Below, piece by piece: positions 37,664 to 46,968 of a stretch of DNA of 64,000 nt. Each line of letters begins with the position of its first letter. Positions within the stretch are counted from its first letter, which is position 1. A program made the translations under genes and the position numbers. The notes beneath the pieces are model-generated. The model saw only the letters and a list, made by a program, of their open reading frames with translations. It was not told where the DNA came from and did not search any database. The stretch is from Woeseiaceae bacterium (lineage in GTDB: Bacteria; Pseudomonadota; Gammaproteobacteria; Steroidobacterales; Woeseiaceae). The stretch spans positions 186,001 to 250,000 of the forward strand of contig JASJCQ010000003.1 in NCBI GenBank assembly GCA_030065915.1. The letters are read 5' to 3'.

Positions 37664-38595
37664 GTCGAGAGTTGCTTGTCGGACAGGCTCATCGCGTCCG
37701 CCAGCTGGTGAGCCATCACTCGACCCTTGCCGGCGCGCTGCAATTCTTCCAGCAGCAGTCCGCCCCTGCCACAGGCGACCAGCACGCCGGACCTGGACAC
37801 ATCGAGGACCTTGCCCGCCTCGCCCACCGCATCGTCAACGGCTCGCGCGCGCCAGCACTTGACGCGCTGGCCATCGACCTCGAAGAAGCTCCCGGGGACC
37901 GGGTTGAAAGCCCTGACCTTTCTCGCAAGCTCATCGGCACTTTCCTGCCAGTCGAGCTCAGCGTCAGCTGTGTTGATCTTGCCGGCATACGTCGCCAGGC
38001 CCTCGTCCTGGACTTCAGCCTCGAGCATGCCAGCGGCGATCTCGTCGACGTGCCGGACCAGCAAGTCGCCGCCCAGGGTTGCAAGGCGATCATGCAGGCT
38101 ACCCGCTGTGTCGTCCGGCTCGATTCGGATGGCTTCGCTGACAAAGACCGGCCCGGTATCGAGTCCGGCCTCCATCTGCATCAGGCTGATGCCGGTCTCG
38201 GTGTCGTTGGCCAGGATCGCCGCCTGTATCGGTGCGGCCCCCCGCCAGCGCGGCAGTATCGATGCGTGTACGTTCAGGCAGCCGTGACGCGGTATGTCGA
38301 GGATGCGCTGCGGCAACAGCAGGCCGTAAGCCGCAACCACCAGCAGGTCAGGCTTGAAACTCTCTAGCGTATCGGCCGCCTCGTCGTCGCGTAGCGTACG
38401 CGGTTGCAGCACGGGAATGTCCTGCTCGTTGGCGAACTGCTTGACCGGGCTTTGTTTGAGTTTCTTACCCCGGCCTGCGGGCCGGTCCGGCTGTGTGTAG
38501 ACCGCGACCGGACGATGGCCGGCATCGACAAGCGCTTTCAGCGAGGCGAGGGCAAAGTCTGGCGTGCCTGCAAAAACGATAGCGGGCCGGTTCAT
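37660..38595 (-). CDS. fmt: Methionyl-tRNA formyltransferase
   Basis: A 311-residue enzyme that formylates the initiator Met-tRNA using 10-formyltetrahydrofolate. IVFAGTPDFALASLKALVDA is the typical N-terminus, LNVHASILPRWRGAAPIQ contains the catalytic Asn and His, and DTETGISLMQMEAGLDTGPV contains the catalytic Asp. The C-terminal tRNA-binding domain has RKVRAFNPVPGSFFEVDG. It lies between def (16 bases upstream) and rsmB (ATGA overlap), a common operon for translation initiation and rRNA modification. Confidence 0.98.
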   Translation of the reverse strand: MNRPAIVFAGTPDFALASLKALVDAGHRPVAVYTQPDRPAGRGKKLKQSPVKQFANEQDIPVLQPRTLRDDEAADTLESFKPDLLVVAAYGLLLPQRILDIPRHGCLNVHASILPRWRGAAPIQAAILANDTETGISLMQMEAGLDTGPVFVSEAIRIEPDDTAGSLHDRLATLGGDLLVRHVDEIAAGMLEAEVQDEGLATYAGKINTADAELDWQESADELARKVRAFNPVPGSFFEVDGQRVKCWRARAVDDAVGEAGKVLDVSRSGVLVACGRGGLLLEELQRAGKGRVMAHQLADAMSLSDKQLST

Positions 38596-38611
38596 GGGGT
38601 CGGTGCTTCGG

Positions 38612-39130
38612 TCAGGCGCTCACGGCAGCCGCCTGGTGGCGGCGGTCTTTCTCGAGTCGTTTGCGAATCCGGGTTCGTTTGGCCTCGGAGATGTAGTCGA
38701 CGAACAACTTGCCATCGAGATGGTCGATCTCGTGCTGCACGCAGACCGCGAGCATGCCATCCAGGTTCTCCTCGTGAACCTCGCCGTTGCGATCCAGGTA
38801 CTTCAGCCGGATCGTGTCGGCGCGTTTGACCTCTTCGTAGTAGCCCGGGACCGACAGGCAACCTTCCTCGGTCACGGTCACGCCGTCTTTCTCGACGATG
38901 ACCGGGTTGATGAAAACGCGGGGATCGCTCTGATCGCTACTGACGTCCGCGACGAGAAAACGCTTGTGGATATCAACCTGTGTGGCAGCCAATCCAATAC
39001 CCGGCGCCGCGTACATCGTTTCGAACATGTCGTCGATCGTTGCGCGCAAGGCATCGTCGACCGCTTCGACGGGCCGTGCTTTCTTACGCAGCCTCGGATC
39101 GGGAAATTCCAAAATTGTCAGTTTTGCCAT
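38612..39130 (-). CDS. def: Peptide deformylase
   Basis: A 172-residue metallo-hydrolase that removes the formyl group from nascent proteins. All three signature motifs are present: [10 protein letters not shown] (44-53), EEGCLSVPG (88-96) with the metal ligand Cys91, and QHEIDHLDG (132-140) with His133 and His137 as ligands and Glu134 as the catalytic base. The length and the motif spacing indicate the bacterial type I enzyme. It is the first gene of the def-fmt-rsmB unit and diverges from the LysM gene across about 280 bases. A perfect palindrome GGATCG-G-CGATCC lies at 39152-39164, just upstream of its start. Confidence 0.98.
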   Translation of the reverse strand: MAKLTILEFPDPRLRKKARPVEAVDDALRATIDDMFETMYAAPGIGLAATQVDIHKRFLVADVSSDQSDPRVFINPVIVEKDGVTVTEEGCLSVPGYYEEVKRADTIRLKYLDRNGEVHEENLDGMLAVCVQHEIDHLDGKLFVDYISEAKRTRIRKRLEKDRRHQAAAVSA

Positions 39131-39409
39131 AATTCAGATTGTTAAATAGTAGGATCGGCGATCCAAAATCATTTGTCTGCTTGCCCGTTTTGCAAGGTTG
39201 TGCCTGCCAGATATTCTACAAGAACGCCCTAAATAATTGACTTCATTGAATATGATGACAGACAATGCGGCAGGCTTTCGGTCCGTTTGGGGCGGTCTGC
39301 GGGCCCCAAAATGTGACGTATGCAAGCTATAGACCTTGTCAGACGACATATTATAGCAACGCAACCGGCCCAACGGCCCGAATCGGCTTCCAGGGAGCAA
39401 CAGCCAACC

Positions 39410-40606
39410 ATGGTCCACCGCAAAGCACGCTTTATAAAGGGTATCCGAGTCGCCGCAATTTCGATGGCGGTCACACTCGCCGGATGCTCATCCTTGAGTT
39501 CATTGAATCCGTTTGGTGGCGACAGTGAGCCGCAGGCGGCTACGCCGGTCGAGAGACCCGCTCCGGCCCCGGTCCGCTCGACGCCTGTCGACGAAAGCAA
39601 CAACTCCGTTCCGACGTACAGCGGTCCGGTTGTAGAGCGAGTCAACGAGCCGGTACCCCTCGCTGAAGGACATCCCGATGAATATGTCGTTCAGCTCGGC
39701 GATACGCTGTGGGACATCGCGGGCCGATTCCTGAAAGATCCCTGGTTCTGGCCCGAGATCTGGTATGTGAACCCTGAGATCGAGAACCCGCACCTTATAT
39801 ACCCCGGTGATGTTCTCGGCCTCGTCTACATCGACGGCCAGCCGCGCGTCACGAACATTCGTGCGTCGACCTTCCGTCTTTCGCCGCAGGTCCGCGTCTC
39901 ACCGCTGACCCAGGCTGTAGCCAGCATTCCTTACGACGCCGTCTCTGCATTCCTGAGCACGGGCGTTATCCTCGAGAAAGGCCAGGCCGACACGCTGCCG
40001 TACATGCTCGAGACGCGCGGCGATCACCTGATCGCGTCCGCCGGTAATGAGATTTACGTTCGCGGTGTCGCCGGCGAACCGACCGGCACCCGTTTCAGCC
40101 TCGTCAAGGTTGGCGACCCGCTGTACGACCCGGACGACAACCGGCTGGTCGGCTACCAGGGCATCTTCGTTGGTGCCGGCACGCTGCGTCGCGGCGGCGA
40201 CCCGTCGACCGTAGCCCTGACCGACAGTAAGCAGGAAGCAGTGATCGGCGATCGCCTGATCCCGGAAGCGGTCGACATCCCGCTGAACTTCTTCCCGCGT
40301 GCACCAAGTTACGAGGTCGAAGGCCGAATCATCTCTGTCGTCGGCGGCGTCTCTCAGATTGGCCAATACCAGGTCGTGGTCCTGAACCGCGGCTCTGCGA
40401 ACGGCCTCGTTGTGGGTGACGTGCTGAGCGTCTACCAGACCGGCGCAGAGATCGATGATCGCGTCGGTGGCGGCAAGGTTCGGCTGCCGGACGAGGAAGC
40501 GGGAACGGCGATGGTGTTCAAGGTTTATGATCGCATCAGCTACGCGCTGGTCATGGAAGCGGTAACGAACATCAACGTGCTCGACACGGTTCGCAACCCG
40601 ACCTGA
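39410..40606 (+). CDS. LysM domain lipoprotein
   Basis: A 398-residue protein. ATG 39410 is chosen because it yields a lipoprotein signal with the lipobox LAGC (in AISMAVTLAGCSSLSS) and lies downstream of an AGGGAG site. After a Pro/Ala/Glu linker a LysM peptidoglycan-binding domain (about residues 92-140) contains YVVQLGDTLWDIAGRFLKD and NPHLIYPGDVLGL. The C-terminal 250 residues are an uncharacterised beta-rich part common to this LysM family located upstream of dprA in gammaproteobacteria. It is divergent from def. The terminator at 40632 ends its transcript. Confidence 0.9.
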   Translation: MVHRKARFIKGIRVAAISMAVTLAGCSSLSSLNPFGGDSEPQAATPVERPAPAPVRSTPVDESNNSVPTYSGPVVERVNEPVPLAEGHPDEYVVQLGDTLWDIAGRFLKDPWFWPEIWYVNPEIENPHLIYPGDVLGLVYIDGQPRVTNIRASTFRLSPQVRVSPLTQAVASIPYDAVSAFLSTGVILEKGQADTLPYMLETRGDHLIASAGNEIYVRGVAGEPTGTRFSLVKVGDPLYDPDDNRLVGYQGIFVGAGTLRRGGDPSTVALTDSKQEAVIGDRLIPEAVDIPLNFFPRAPSYEVEGRIISVVGGVSQIGQYQVVVLNRGSANGLVVGDVLSVYQTGAEIDDRVGGGKVRLPDEEAGTAMVFKVYDRISYALVMEAVTNINVLDTVRNPT

Positions 40607-40631
40607 TTGAAAACCGCTGTGGTTTAATGCG

Positions 40632-40661
40632 ACGGCGCCTTCGGGCGCCGTTGTCGTTTTT
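40632..40661 (+). terminator. Rho-independent terminator after the LysM gene
   Basis: ACGGCGCC (40632-40639), a TTCG tetraloop, GGCGCCGT (40644-40651), then a T-rich stretch ending in TTTTT. The very stable UUCG loop and T-run are typical. It lies 25 bases after the LysM stop and just before the next gene's ribosome site. Confidence 0.88.
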
Positions 40662-40674
40662 GGGAGGTGTTGTT

Positions 40675-41364
40675 TTGAACAGCCGGCTTGCCTGCGCGTG
40701 CTCCGCAATAATCTTCCTGCTGGCTGCTTGCGCCAGCCCCCGCGGATCAACGGATTCATCGCCACCAGCAATCATCTTCGAGCCGGCGGCGGCTGTTTAC
40801 TGGCCGCTGGACTCGACCGACGAGTTTCGCGAGTTGATGACAACGCACAAAGACGAGCTGCTGCAAGATTCCAAAGCCGGCAACTACCTCTACTCGGCGA
40901 TCCCGCACAAGGCCGTGGCCGCGATGCACGGTCTCGACGACTACAATCGGTTCATGGCTCGTCCCATGGGCGGCAAAACCCCACTAGAGGTAGCTTGCCG
41001 CGACACCTACTCGATCCTGTTCTATTTCGTAGCAGCACGCCCTGCAAGCCGCACCTCCGTCTCTCGATTCACCGTCTCCTATGAGTGGAACAAGCCTGAC
41101 ATCCGGACGAGTGCTGCGACGAAGTCGAAAGTACTGACCGGTGCCGACTCGTCCGCTGTCTACGATGTGAAACAGAAACGTGGACGGCGCGTGTATCGCG
41201 CCAGATTGCCCTTACAGGACGCGAGACGGATTGACGGTCGCTGGACGCTGGTTATCCGGCACCGAGGGCATGAGCTGCACAGGGAAGTCTTCGACGTTCG
41301 AGGCTGCAGCGATACCGGGGTTCCGGACTGGTACCTTGAAGGCGATCCGACTACCGAGAGCTGA
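40675..41364 (+). CDS. Hypothetical lipoprotein, TTG start
   Basis: A 229-residue lipoprotein of unknown family. I read it from TTG 40675, which has GGGAGGTG five bases upstream; the in-frame ATG at 40627 lies inside the preceding terminator and is unlikely. The TTG start gives NSRLACACSAIIFLLAACAS, with the lipobox LAAC. The mature part has FEPAAAVYWPLDSTDEFREL and YLYSAIPHKAVAAMHGLDDY, then a basic region, and later a beta-rich ending with CSDTGVPDWYLEGD. Three or four cysteines are present in the mature protein. It is the second gene after the LysM lipoprotein but separated by the terminator, so it may have its own promoter or depend on read-through. Confidence 0.7.
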   Translation: MNSRLACACSAIIFLLAACASPRGSTDSSPPAIIFEPAAAVYWPLDSTDEFRELMTTHKDELLQDSKAGNYLYSAIPHKAVAAMHGLDDYNRFMARPMGGKTPLEVACRDTYSILFYFVAARPASRTSVSRFTVSYEWNKPDIRTSAATKSKVLTGADSSAVYDVKQKRGRRVYRARLPLQDARRIDGRWTLVIRHRGHELHREVFDVRGCSDTGVPDWYLEGDPTTES

Positions 41365-41510
41365 CGCCACCTTCACGGCCCGGAACCAACGTATCCGTGA
41401 CTACCGCGGCAAGAATGGCAACCGGTAAATTCGTGGGTTAGCCCTGATTTGGCGGCCCGCGAGGTCGCCGTCAGCGATATAGTCTGCGTTCGCCGCAGGT
41501 ATCTGATCCT

Positions 41511-42641
41511 ATGACCGAACAGCAAAGCGCTTACATCGTTGCATCGCTCGCGCGATTGCGTGCAGGCCAGGTACAGAACCTGGTCGCGCGGTTTGGCGAT
41601 CTCACGAGCGCCCTCGCGCAGTCCGCAAACCGGTTGACCGAAGCGGGCCTGACCGAGCAGCAGGCGGAGACGGTGGTTGCGCCGGATGAAGACGCGATCA
41701 GCGCGACGGCGGAATGGCTGGAGGCGGATGGTCATAGGCTACTGGTCCTCGGCGAGGACGCTTACCCGGAGCTGCTGGCTCGTATCGACGACCCGCCGCC
41801 CTTCCTGTACGTCAACGGTGACGTTGACGCGCTGCACCTCCCGAGCCTGGCGATCGTCGGCAGCCGCAACCCGACCAAGGGGGGGGAGCGAAATGCTTTC
41901 GATTTCGCCGAACACCTGGCCGGCAACGGCTTTGTCGTCGTCAGCGGGCTGGCGCAGGGTATCGACACCGCCGCGCATCGTGGTGCAGTTGCGTCCGGCG
42001 GAGCGACGGTCGCCTGCCTCGGGCACGGTATCGACCGCGTCTACCCGGCCGCGAACCGGGAGCTCGCGCACGGCATCGTGGCGAAGGGAGCGCTGGTCAG
42101 CGAATTCCCGTTGGGTGCGCCGCCGGACCGACGTCACTTCCCCCAGCGCAACCGCCTGATCAGCGGCCTTAGCCTGGGCACACTCGTCGTAGAGGCCGCG
42201 AAACGCAGCGGATCGCTGATTACCGCGCGGCTGGCGGGGGAGCAGGGGCGAGAGGTCTTTGCGATTCCCGGCTCGATTCACAACGCGATGTCTCGTGGCT
42301 GCCATCAGCTCATTCGGTCCGGCGCCAAGCTCGTGGAGTCGGCGGATGACATCGTGGCCGAACTGGGTCACTGGATCAGCCATCTCAGGCAGCCGGAAGC
42401 CGACGCCGAGACCGCGGCTGCCGAGGACCTCAACGATGAGCAGAAGGACCTGCTGAACATAATGGGACATGACCCCGTCAGCATCGACTCGCTGGTCGAG
42501 GGCTCGGGTTTGACGATCGACCAGCTTTCATCCATGCTTCTGATTCTCGAACTCGAAGGACGAGTTGAAAAACTGCCAGGAGGGCAGTACGCCACCCTCC
42601 ACCGGTCGAACTCATCCGAGCGGCCCAGCAACACAAAATAA
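41511..42641 (+). CDS. dprA: DNA processing protein DprA
   Basis: A 376-residue protein that loads RecA on incoming single-stranded DNA during natural transformation. It has the N-terminal helical part, the extended Rossmann fold with the motifs VGSRNPT, VVVSGLAQGIDTAAHRGA, CLGHGIDRVYPAANREL, and PQRNRLISGLSLGTLVVEA then KRSGSLITARLAGEQGREVF, and a C-terminal winged-helix part (about residues 305-368). Bacteria that are not naturally competent also carry dprA, so competence is not proven. Smg and topA follow, the common gammaproteobacterial order. Confidence 0.97.
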   Translation: MTEQQSAYIVASLARLRAGQVQNLVARFGDLTSALAQSANRLTEAGLTEQQAETVVAPDEDAISATAEWLEADGHRLLVLGEDAYPELLARIDDPPPFLYVNGDVDALHLPSLAIVGSRNPTKGGERNAFDFAEHLAGNGFVVVSGLAQGIDTAAHRGAVASGGATVACLGHGIDRVYPAANRELAHGIVAKGALVSEFPLGAPPDRRHFPQRNRLISGLSLGTLVVEAAKRSGSLITARLAGEQGREVFAIPGSIHNAMSRGCHQLIRSGAKLVESADDIVAELGHWISHLRQPEADAETAAAEDLNDEQKDLLNIMGHDPVSIDSLVEGSGLTIDQLSSMLLILELEGRVEKLPGGQYATLHRSNSSERPSNTK

Positions 42642-42661
42642 GTCAGGGGACTCCTCGACGC

Positions 42662-43138
42662 ATGAAAGAAAACGTACTCGACGTATTGATGTATCTCTTC
42701 GAGACCTACGTAGATACGGAAGACAACCCGGAACCCGACCAGAACGAACTGAGAAACGACCTGTCGCTAGCCGGCTTTGGCGATGCCGAGATCGATCGGG
42801 CGCTCGACTGGCTCGATGAGCTGACGGATCACCAGAGCGTGGCGAGCATCGTCGCAGATTCGTCTCGCGGCACGCGGGTCTACTCCGAGTTCGAGATGGA
42901 CAGGCTGGACACAAACTGCCGGGGATATATCGCGTATCTCGAGCAGATCGGCATCCTCTCCGTATCGCAGCGGGAGATTCTGATCGACCGTTTGTTGGCC
43001 CTGGAAACGGACGATATCGACGTCGAGCAGATCAAGTGGGTCGTACTCATGGTGCTGTTCAGCCAGCCGGGCCAGGAGCAGGCCTACGCACAGATGGAGG
43101 ATCTCGTTTTCGAAGAAAACACGGGGATGGTTCACTAG
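42662..43138 (+). CDS. smg: DUF494 family protein Smg
   Basis: A 158-residue small acidic protein of the Smg/DUF494 family. It opens MKENVLDVLMYLFETYVDTE, has the LDWLDELTDHQSV block and the C-terminal IKWVVLMVLFSQPGQEQAYA then QMEDLVFEENTGMVH, all usual for the family. Its function is not known; it is always near dprA and topA in gammaproteobacteria, which is the main evidence that it shares a process with them. It lies 20 bases after dprA and has a strong terminator before topA. Confidence 0.95.
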   Translation: MKENVLDVLMYLFETYVDTEDNPEPDQNELRNDLSLAGFGDAEIDRALDWLDELTDHQSVASIVADSSRGTRVYSEFEMDRLDTNCRGYIAYLEQIGILSVSQREILIDRLLALETDDIDVEQIKWVVLMVLFSQPGQEQAYAQMEDLVFEENTGMVH

Positions 43139-43203
43139 CGATTCTGACATTACAGCCGCGAGAACTGATCGGGCCTTCCTTGACACCTCGCGCTGAAGCA
43201 CGT

Positions 43204-43239
43204 AATTAAACCGCGGCAATGCCCGCGGTTTAATTTTTT
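43204..43239 (+). terminator. Rho-independent terminator between smg and topA
   Basis: AATTAAACCGCGG (43204-43216), a six-base loop, CCGCGGTTTAATT (43223-43235), then TTTT: a 13-base-pair stem with a T-run. The unit LysM/dprA/smg ends here, so topA probably has its own promoter. Confidence 0.9.
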
Positions 43240-43274
43240 CCGGGCGGATCACGGTTAAGGAAAACAGACCACGC

Positions 43275-45731
43275 ATGTCAAAAAACCTCGTTATCGTAGA
43301 GTCTCCTGCGAAGAGCAAGACCATCGAAAAGTACCTCGGCAAGGACTTTTCCGTGATGGCGTCCTACGGGCACGTCCGTGATCTCGTACCGAAAGGCGGT
43401 GCCGTCGACCCTGACAAGGGCTTCGAAATGAAGTACCAGGTCATTGAGCGCAACGAGAAACATGTAAACGCGATCATTCGTGCGTTGAAGAAGGCCGACG
43501 CGCTGTATCTTGCAACTGACCCCGATCGCGAAGGCGAGGCAATCAGCTGGCACCTGATCGAGTTGCTGCGCGAACGGAATGCCCTCGACGACAAGGCGGT
43601 GCACCGTGTCGTCTTTCACGAGATTACGAAGAACGCCGTGAAAGAAGCGATCGAGCACCCGCGCGGTTTGTCCGAGCACCTCGTCGGCGCCCAGCAGGCG
43701 CGACGTGCCCTCGATTATCTCGTCGGCTTCAACCTGTCGCCGCTGCTGTGGAAGAAGGTCCAGCCGAAGCTGTCGGCGGGAAGGGTGCAGAGTCCTGCAT
43801 TACGCATGATCGTTGAGCGTGAGCTCGAAATCGAAGCCTTCAAGGCACGCGAGTACTGGACCATCGAGGCAGACCTTAGCAAGGAGAAGCAACCCTTCCT
43901 TGGCCGGCTGGTTAGCTATAAGGGCGAGAAGGTCGAGCAGTTCAGCTTCGAGAACGAAGCAGCGGCGCGCGACGTAGAAACGACGATCAATGACGCCTCC
44001 GGCGGCAAGCTGACGACGGTCAGCGTCTCGAAGAAACAACGTCGTCGAAATCCGGCAGGTCCGTTTACGACGTCCACGTTGCAGCAGGAGGCATCGAGGA
44101 AGCTCGGATTCAATACGCAACGCACGATGCGAGTCGCGCAGAGACTGTACGAAGGTATCGAGCTGCCGGACGAAGGCAACGTCGGCCTGATCACCTACAT
44201 GCGTACGGACTCGGTCACCTTGGCCGACGTCGCATTAGCGGAGATTCGAGACACGATTGCGCAACGCTATGGCGACAAGAACGTGCCGGCCGAGCCGCGT
44301 ATCTTCAAGACGAAAGCGAAGAACGCGCAGGAAGCGCACGAGGCCATTCGCCCCACGTCTGTGCTGCGCACGCCCGACGAGTTGAAGGGTGCGCTGGACG
44401 ACGACCAGCTGAAACTCTACTCACTGATCTGGAAGCGAACGATGGCTTGCCAGATGGTGCCGGCGGTGTTCGACACGGTCGCCATTGAATTCGCAGCCGG
44501 TGCGCCTGAAGACGGTCACCGCCTGCGCGCCAACGGCTCGGTGCTCGTCGAGCCGGGCTTCATGGCTGTGTACCAGGAGGGCAAGGACGACGCCAAAGAT
44601 GACGACGGCGACCGACTCCTTCCCGAAATCAATGAAGGCGATGTCGTGCAGATGGACGAGCTGCGCCCCGAACAGCACTTCACCGAGCCGCCGCCTCGCT
44701 ACACCGACGCAAGCCTCGTTAAGGCGCTCGAGGAGTACGGTATCGGCAGGCCGTCCACGTACTCGAATATCATTCAGACACTGAAGAACCGCGAGTACAT
44801 CGAGGTCGATGGCAAGCGCTTTATCCCCACGGACATCGGCCGGATCGTCAACGGCTTCCTGACCGACCATTTCACGCAGTACGTCGACTATGACTTTACG
44901 GCGAAGCTCGAAGATGACCTCGACGCCGTATCGCTGGGCGACAAGGAGTGGGTGCCGCTGCTCGAGAATTTCTGGGGCCCGTTCCACAAGCTGTGTGAAG
45001 AGAAAGACAGTACCGTAACCCGCGGAGACGTCGCCCAGGAGCGCGAACTCGGCACCGACCCGAAGAGCGGCAAGCCCGTATCAGTTCGCATGGGTCGCTA
45101 TGGTCCGTTTGCGCAGATCGGCACCAAAGACGACGAGGAGAAACCGAAGTTCGCTGGCTTGCGGCCCGGACAGAAGATGACGGAGATCACGCTCGAAGAA
45201 GCGCTCGAGCTGTTCAAGTTGCCACGCAAACTCGGTGAGACGCCGGACGGTCTGCCGGTCTCTGCCAGTGTCGGACGCTTCGGCCCGTACGTGCGCTACG
45301 GCGATAAGTACGTGTCGATTCGCGGCGACGACGATCCGTACACGATCGAGCTGCCGAGAGCCCTCGAGCTGATCGAGGAAAAGAAGATTGCCGATGCCAA
45401 CCGCATCATCCAGGACTTCGAAGACGACGGCATCCAGGTGTTGAACGGTCGATATGGCCCGTACATCACCGACAAGAGCAAGAATGCCCGTGTACCCAAG
45501 GACCGTGATCCGAAGAGCCTGAGCCTCGAAGAGTGCAAGGAGCTGCTTGCAGCCGCACCGGAACGTCGCGGACGCAAGAAAGTGACGAAGAAGGCCGCGG
45601 CGAAGAAGACGCCGGCCAAGAAGAAGACCAAGAAAAAGACCACGAAGAAAAAGGCCGGGAAGAAAGCCACTAAAAAGAAGGCTGCGAAGAAGAAGAAGGT
45701 TGTCAGGAAGAAGTCCAGCAGCGGCGACTAG
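43275..45731 (+). CDS. topA: DNA topoisomerase I with a lysine-rich C-terminal tail
   Basis: An 818-residue type IA topoisomerase that relaxes negative supercoils. The TOPRIM domain opens with NLVIVESPAKSKTIEKYLG, DPDREGEAISWHL follows, and the catalytic tyrosine is Tyr308 in YMRTDSV. After the catalytic core there is no zinc ribbon with paired cysteines; instead the C-terminal part has three topoisomerase C-terminal repeats of the form SVRMGRYGPFAQIG, SVGRFGPYVRYGD and NGRYGPYIT. The last about 55 residues are a lysine/alanine tail (KKTPAKKKTKKKTTKKKAGK and further) that resembles histone H1 and is probably a non-specific DNA-binding segment. Confidence 0.97.
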   Translation: MSKNLVIVESPAKSKTIEKYLGKDFSVMASYGHVRDLVPKGGAVDPDKGFEMKYQVIERNEKHVNAIIRALKKADALYLATDPDREGEAISWHLIELLRERNALDDKAVHRVVFHEITKNAVKEAIEHPRGLSEHLVGAQQARRALDYLVGFNLSPLLWKKVQPKLSAGRVQSPALRMIVERELEIEAFKAREYWTIEADLSKEKQPFLGRLVSYKGEKVEQFSFENEAAARDVETTINDASGGKLTTVSVSKKQRRRNPAGPFTTSTLQQEASRKLGFNTQRTMRVAQRLYEGIELPDEGNVGLITYMRTDSVTLADVALAEIRDTIAQRYGDKNVPAEPRIFKTKAKNAQEAHEAIRPTSVLRTPDELKGALDDDQLKLYSLIWKRTMACQMVPAVFDTVAIEFAAGAPEDGHRLRANGSVLVEPGFMAVYQEGKDDAKDDDGDRLLPEINEGDVVQMDELRPEQHFTEPPPRYTDASLVKALEEYGIGRPSTYSNIIQTLKNREYIEVDGKRFIPTDIGRIVNGFLTDHFTQYVDYDFTAKLEDDLDAVSLGDKEWVPLLENFWGPFHKLCEEKDSTVTRGDVAQERELGTDPKSGKPVSVRMGRYGPFAQIGTKDDEEKPKFAGLRPGQKMTEITLEEALELFKLPRKLGETPDGLPVSASVGRFGPYVRYGDKYVSIRGDDDPYTIELPRALELIEEKKIADANRIIQDFEDDGIQVLNGRYGPYITDKSKNARVPKDRDPKSLSLEECKELLAAAPERRGRKKVTKKAAAKKTPAKKKTKKKTTKKKAGKKATKKKAAKKKKVVRKKSSSGD

Positions 45732-45880
45732 GGATTCGGCGCCGCTCGACGCGCGTTTAAAAACGCCAATACGTACTTGACCGCATGTTCGGCGGTGCTC
45801 TTCGCGGTATCGTAGACGGTTAGGGCGTCCCGGCGACGGGCAGCGGCGCTGCCCCCGGGAGCGGAACCCAAGGAACCACC

Positions 45881-46792
45881 ATGAGCAATATCGAACAAGC
45901 CAAGAGCTACCTCCTGACCCTGCAGAATCAGATCTGCGCCGAACTCGAAGCGATCGATGGCAAGGCGAGCTTCCGTCGCGACACCTGGGATCGCGAAGGC
46001 GGTGGCGGGGGTGAGAGCCGGGTCATGGCCGGCGGTGACGTGTTCGAGCAGGCCGGGGTTAACTTCTCCCATGTCTTCGGCGACCAGCTACCGCCGTCTG
46101 CGACCAAGTCGCGACCGGAACTCGCCGGTCGGGGCTTCGAGGCGGTCGGCGTATCGCTGGTCCTGCACCCCAACAACCCGTATGTACCGACGACCCACGC
46201 CAACTTCAGGCTGTTCCATGCGGGTGACGACGTCTGGTGGTTCGGTGGCGGCTATGACCTGACGCCCTACTATCCATTCCACGAGGACGTTGTCGCCTGG
46301 CACGAGACGGCAAAAGCCGCCTGCGACGAGTTCGACCCGGACCTGTACCCACGCTTCAAGAAATGGTGCGACGAGTACTTCTTCCTGAAACATCGCAATG
46401 AAACGCGCGGCGTCGGCGGGCTCTTCTTCGATGACTTCAACGAGCTGGGCTTCGAACGCTCGCTCGAGTTCGTGCAAACCGTGGGCGACAGCTTCATGAA
46501 GGCTTACGGCCCGATCGTGCGCAAGCGGCACTCGCACCCTTACGGCGACCGCCAGCGTGACTTCCAGCTGTATCGCCGAGGTCGTTACGTCGAGTTCAAC
46601 CTTATCTATGACCGCGGAACGCTGTTCGGCCTGCAGTCGGGCGGCAGGACCGAATCGATCCTGATGTCATTGCCGCCGAACGTGCGATGGGCCTACGACT
46701 GGTCTCCTGAAGCCGGCTCAGCGGAAGCAAAACTGTACGCCGACTACCTCCGGCCGCGTGACTGGCTGGAAACCGGCGAGGCCGCTGCATGA
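45881..46792 (+). CDS. hemF: Coproporphyrinogen III oxidase, oxygen-dependent
   Basis: A 303-residue enzyme that decarboxylates two propionate side chains of coproporphyrinogen III to vinyls, using O2. Signature blocks are [20 protein letters not shown] near residue 45, [39 protein letters not shown] and [20 protein letters not shown], then [12 protein letters not shown]. Length matches the family. It needs oxygen, so the cell can make haem aerobically. Its stop overlaps the start of a 59-residue gene (ATGA). hemH and hemB are at other places in this window. Confidence 0.98.
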   Translation: MSNIEQAKSYLLTLQNQICAELEAIDGKASFRRDTWDREGGGGGESRVMAGGDVFEQAGVNFSHVFGDQLPPSATKSRPELAGRGFEAVGVSLVLHPNNPYVPTTHANFRLFHAGDDVWWFGGGYDLTPYYPFHEDVVAWHETAKAACDEFDPDLYPRFKKWCDEYFFLKHRNETRGVGGLFFDDFNELGFERSLEFVQTVGDSFMKAYGPIVRKRHSHPYGDRQRDFQLYRRGRYVEFNLIYDRGTLFGLQSGGRTESILMSLPPNVRWAYDWSPEAGSAEAKLYADYLRPRDWLETGEAAA

Positions 46793-46968
46793 GCGAACAG
46801 GACGACAATGCCGGCGGCAGCTGGATAGCGATCGGCATCGGCGTCGGCGCAGCACTGAGCGCAGCTATCGGCGTGACCTCGGGCGACTTTGCAACCGGCA
46901 TAGCGGCAGGTATCGTCGTCGGGGCGATTATCGCCGCGATCGGCAGCATGCACGCACGGAAAAAATGA
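46789..46968 (+). CDS. Small glycine-rich membrane protein coupled to hemF
   Basis: A 59-residue protein starting at ATG 46789, which overlaps the hemF stop codon in the ATGA arrangement, and ending at 46968. After [10 protein letters not shown] it has two hydrophobic stretches, [18 protein letters not shown] and [19 protein letters not shown], separated by TSGD, with regularly placed Gly and Ala that resemble a glycine-zipper membrane hairpin. It ends SMHARKK. The translational coupling to hemF and the clean reading frame make it a plausible gene, but the family is not recognised. Confidence 0.6.
   Translation: MSEQDDNAGGSWIAIGIGVGAALSAAIGVTSGDFATGIAAGIVVGAIIAAIGSMHARKK

Noticed and set aside
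45728..46072. Minus-strand frame antisense to the start of hemF and the gap before it
   Set aside because: The part in the gap looks protein-like (TVYDTAKSTAEHAVKYVLAF), but the frame begins inside hemF antisense, and I found no start or ribosome site for the gap part alone.
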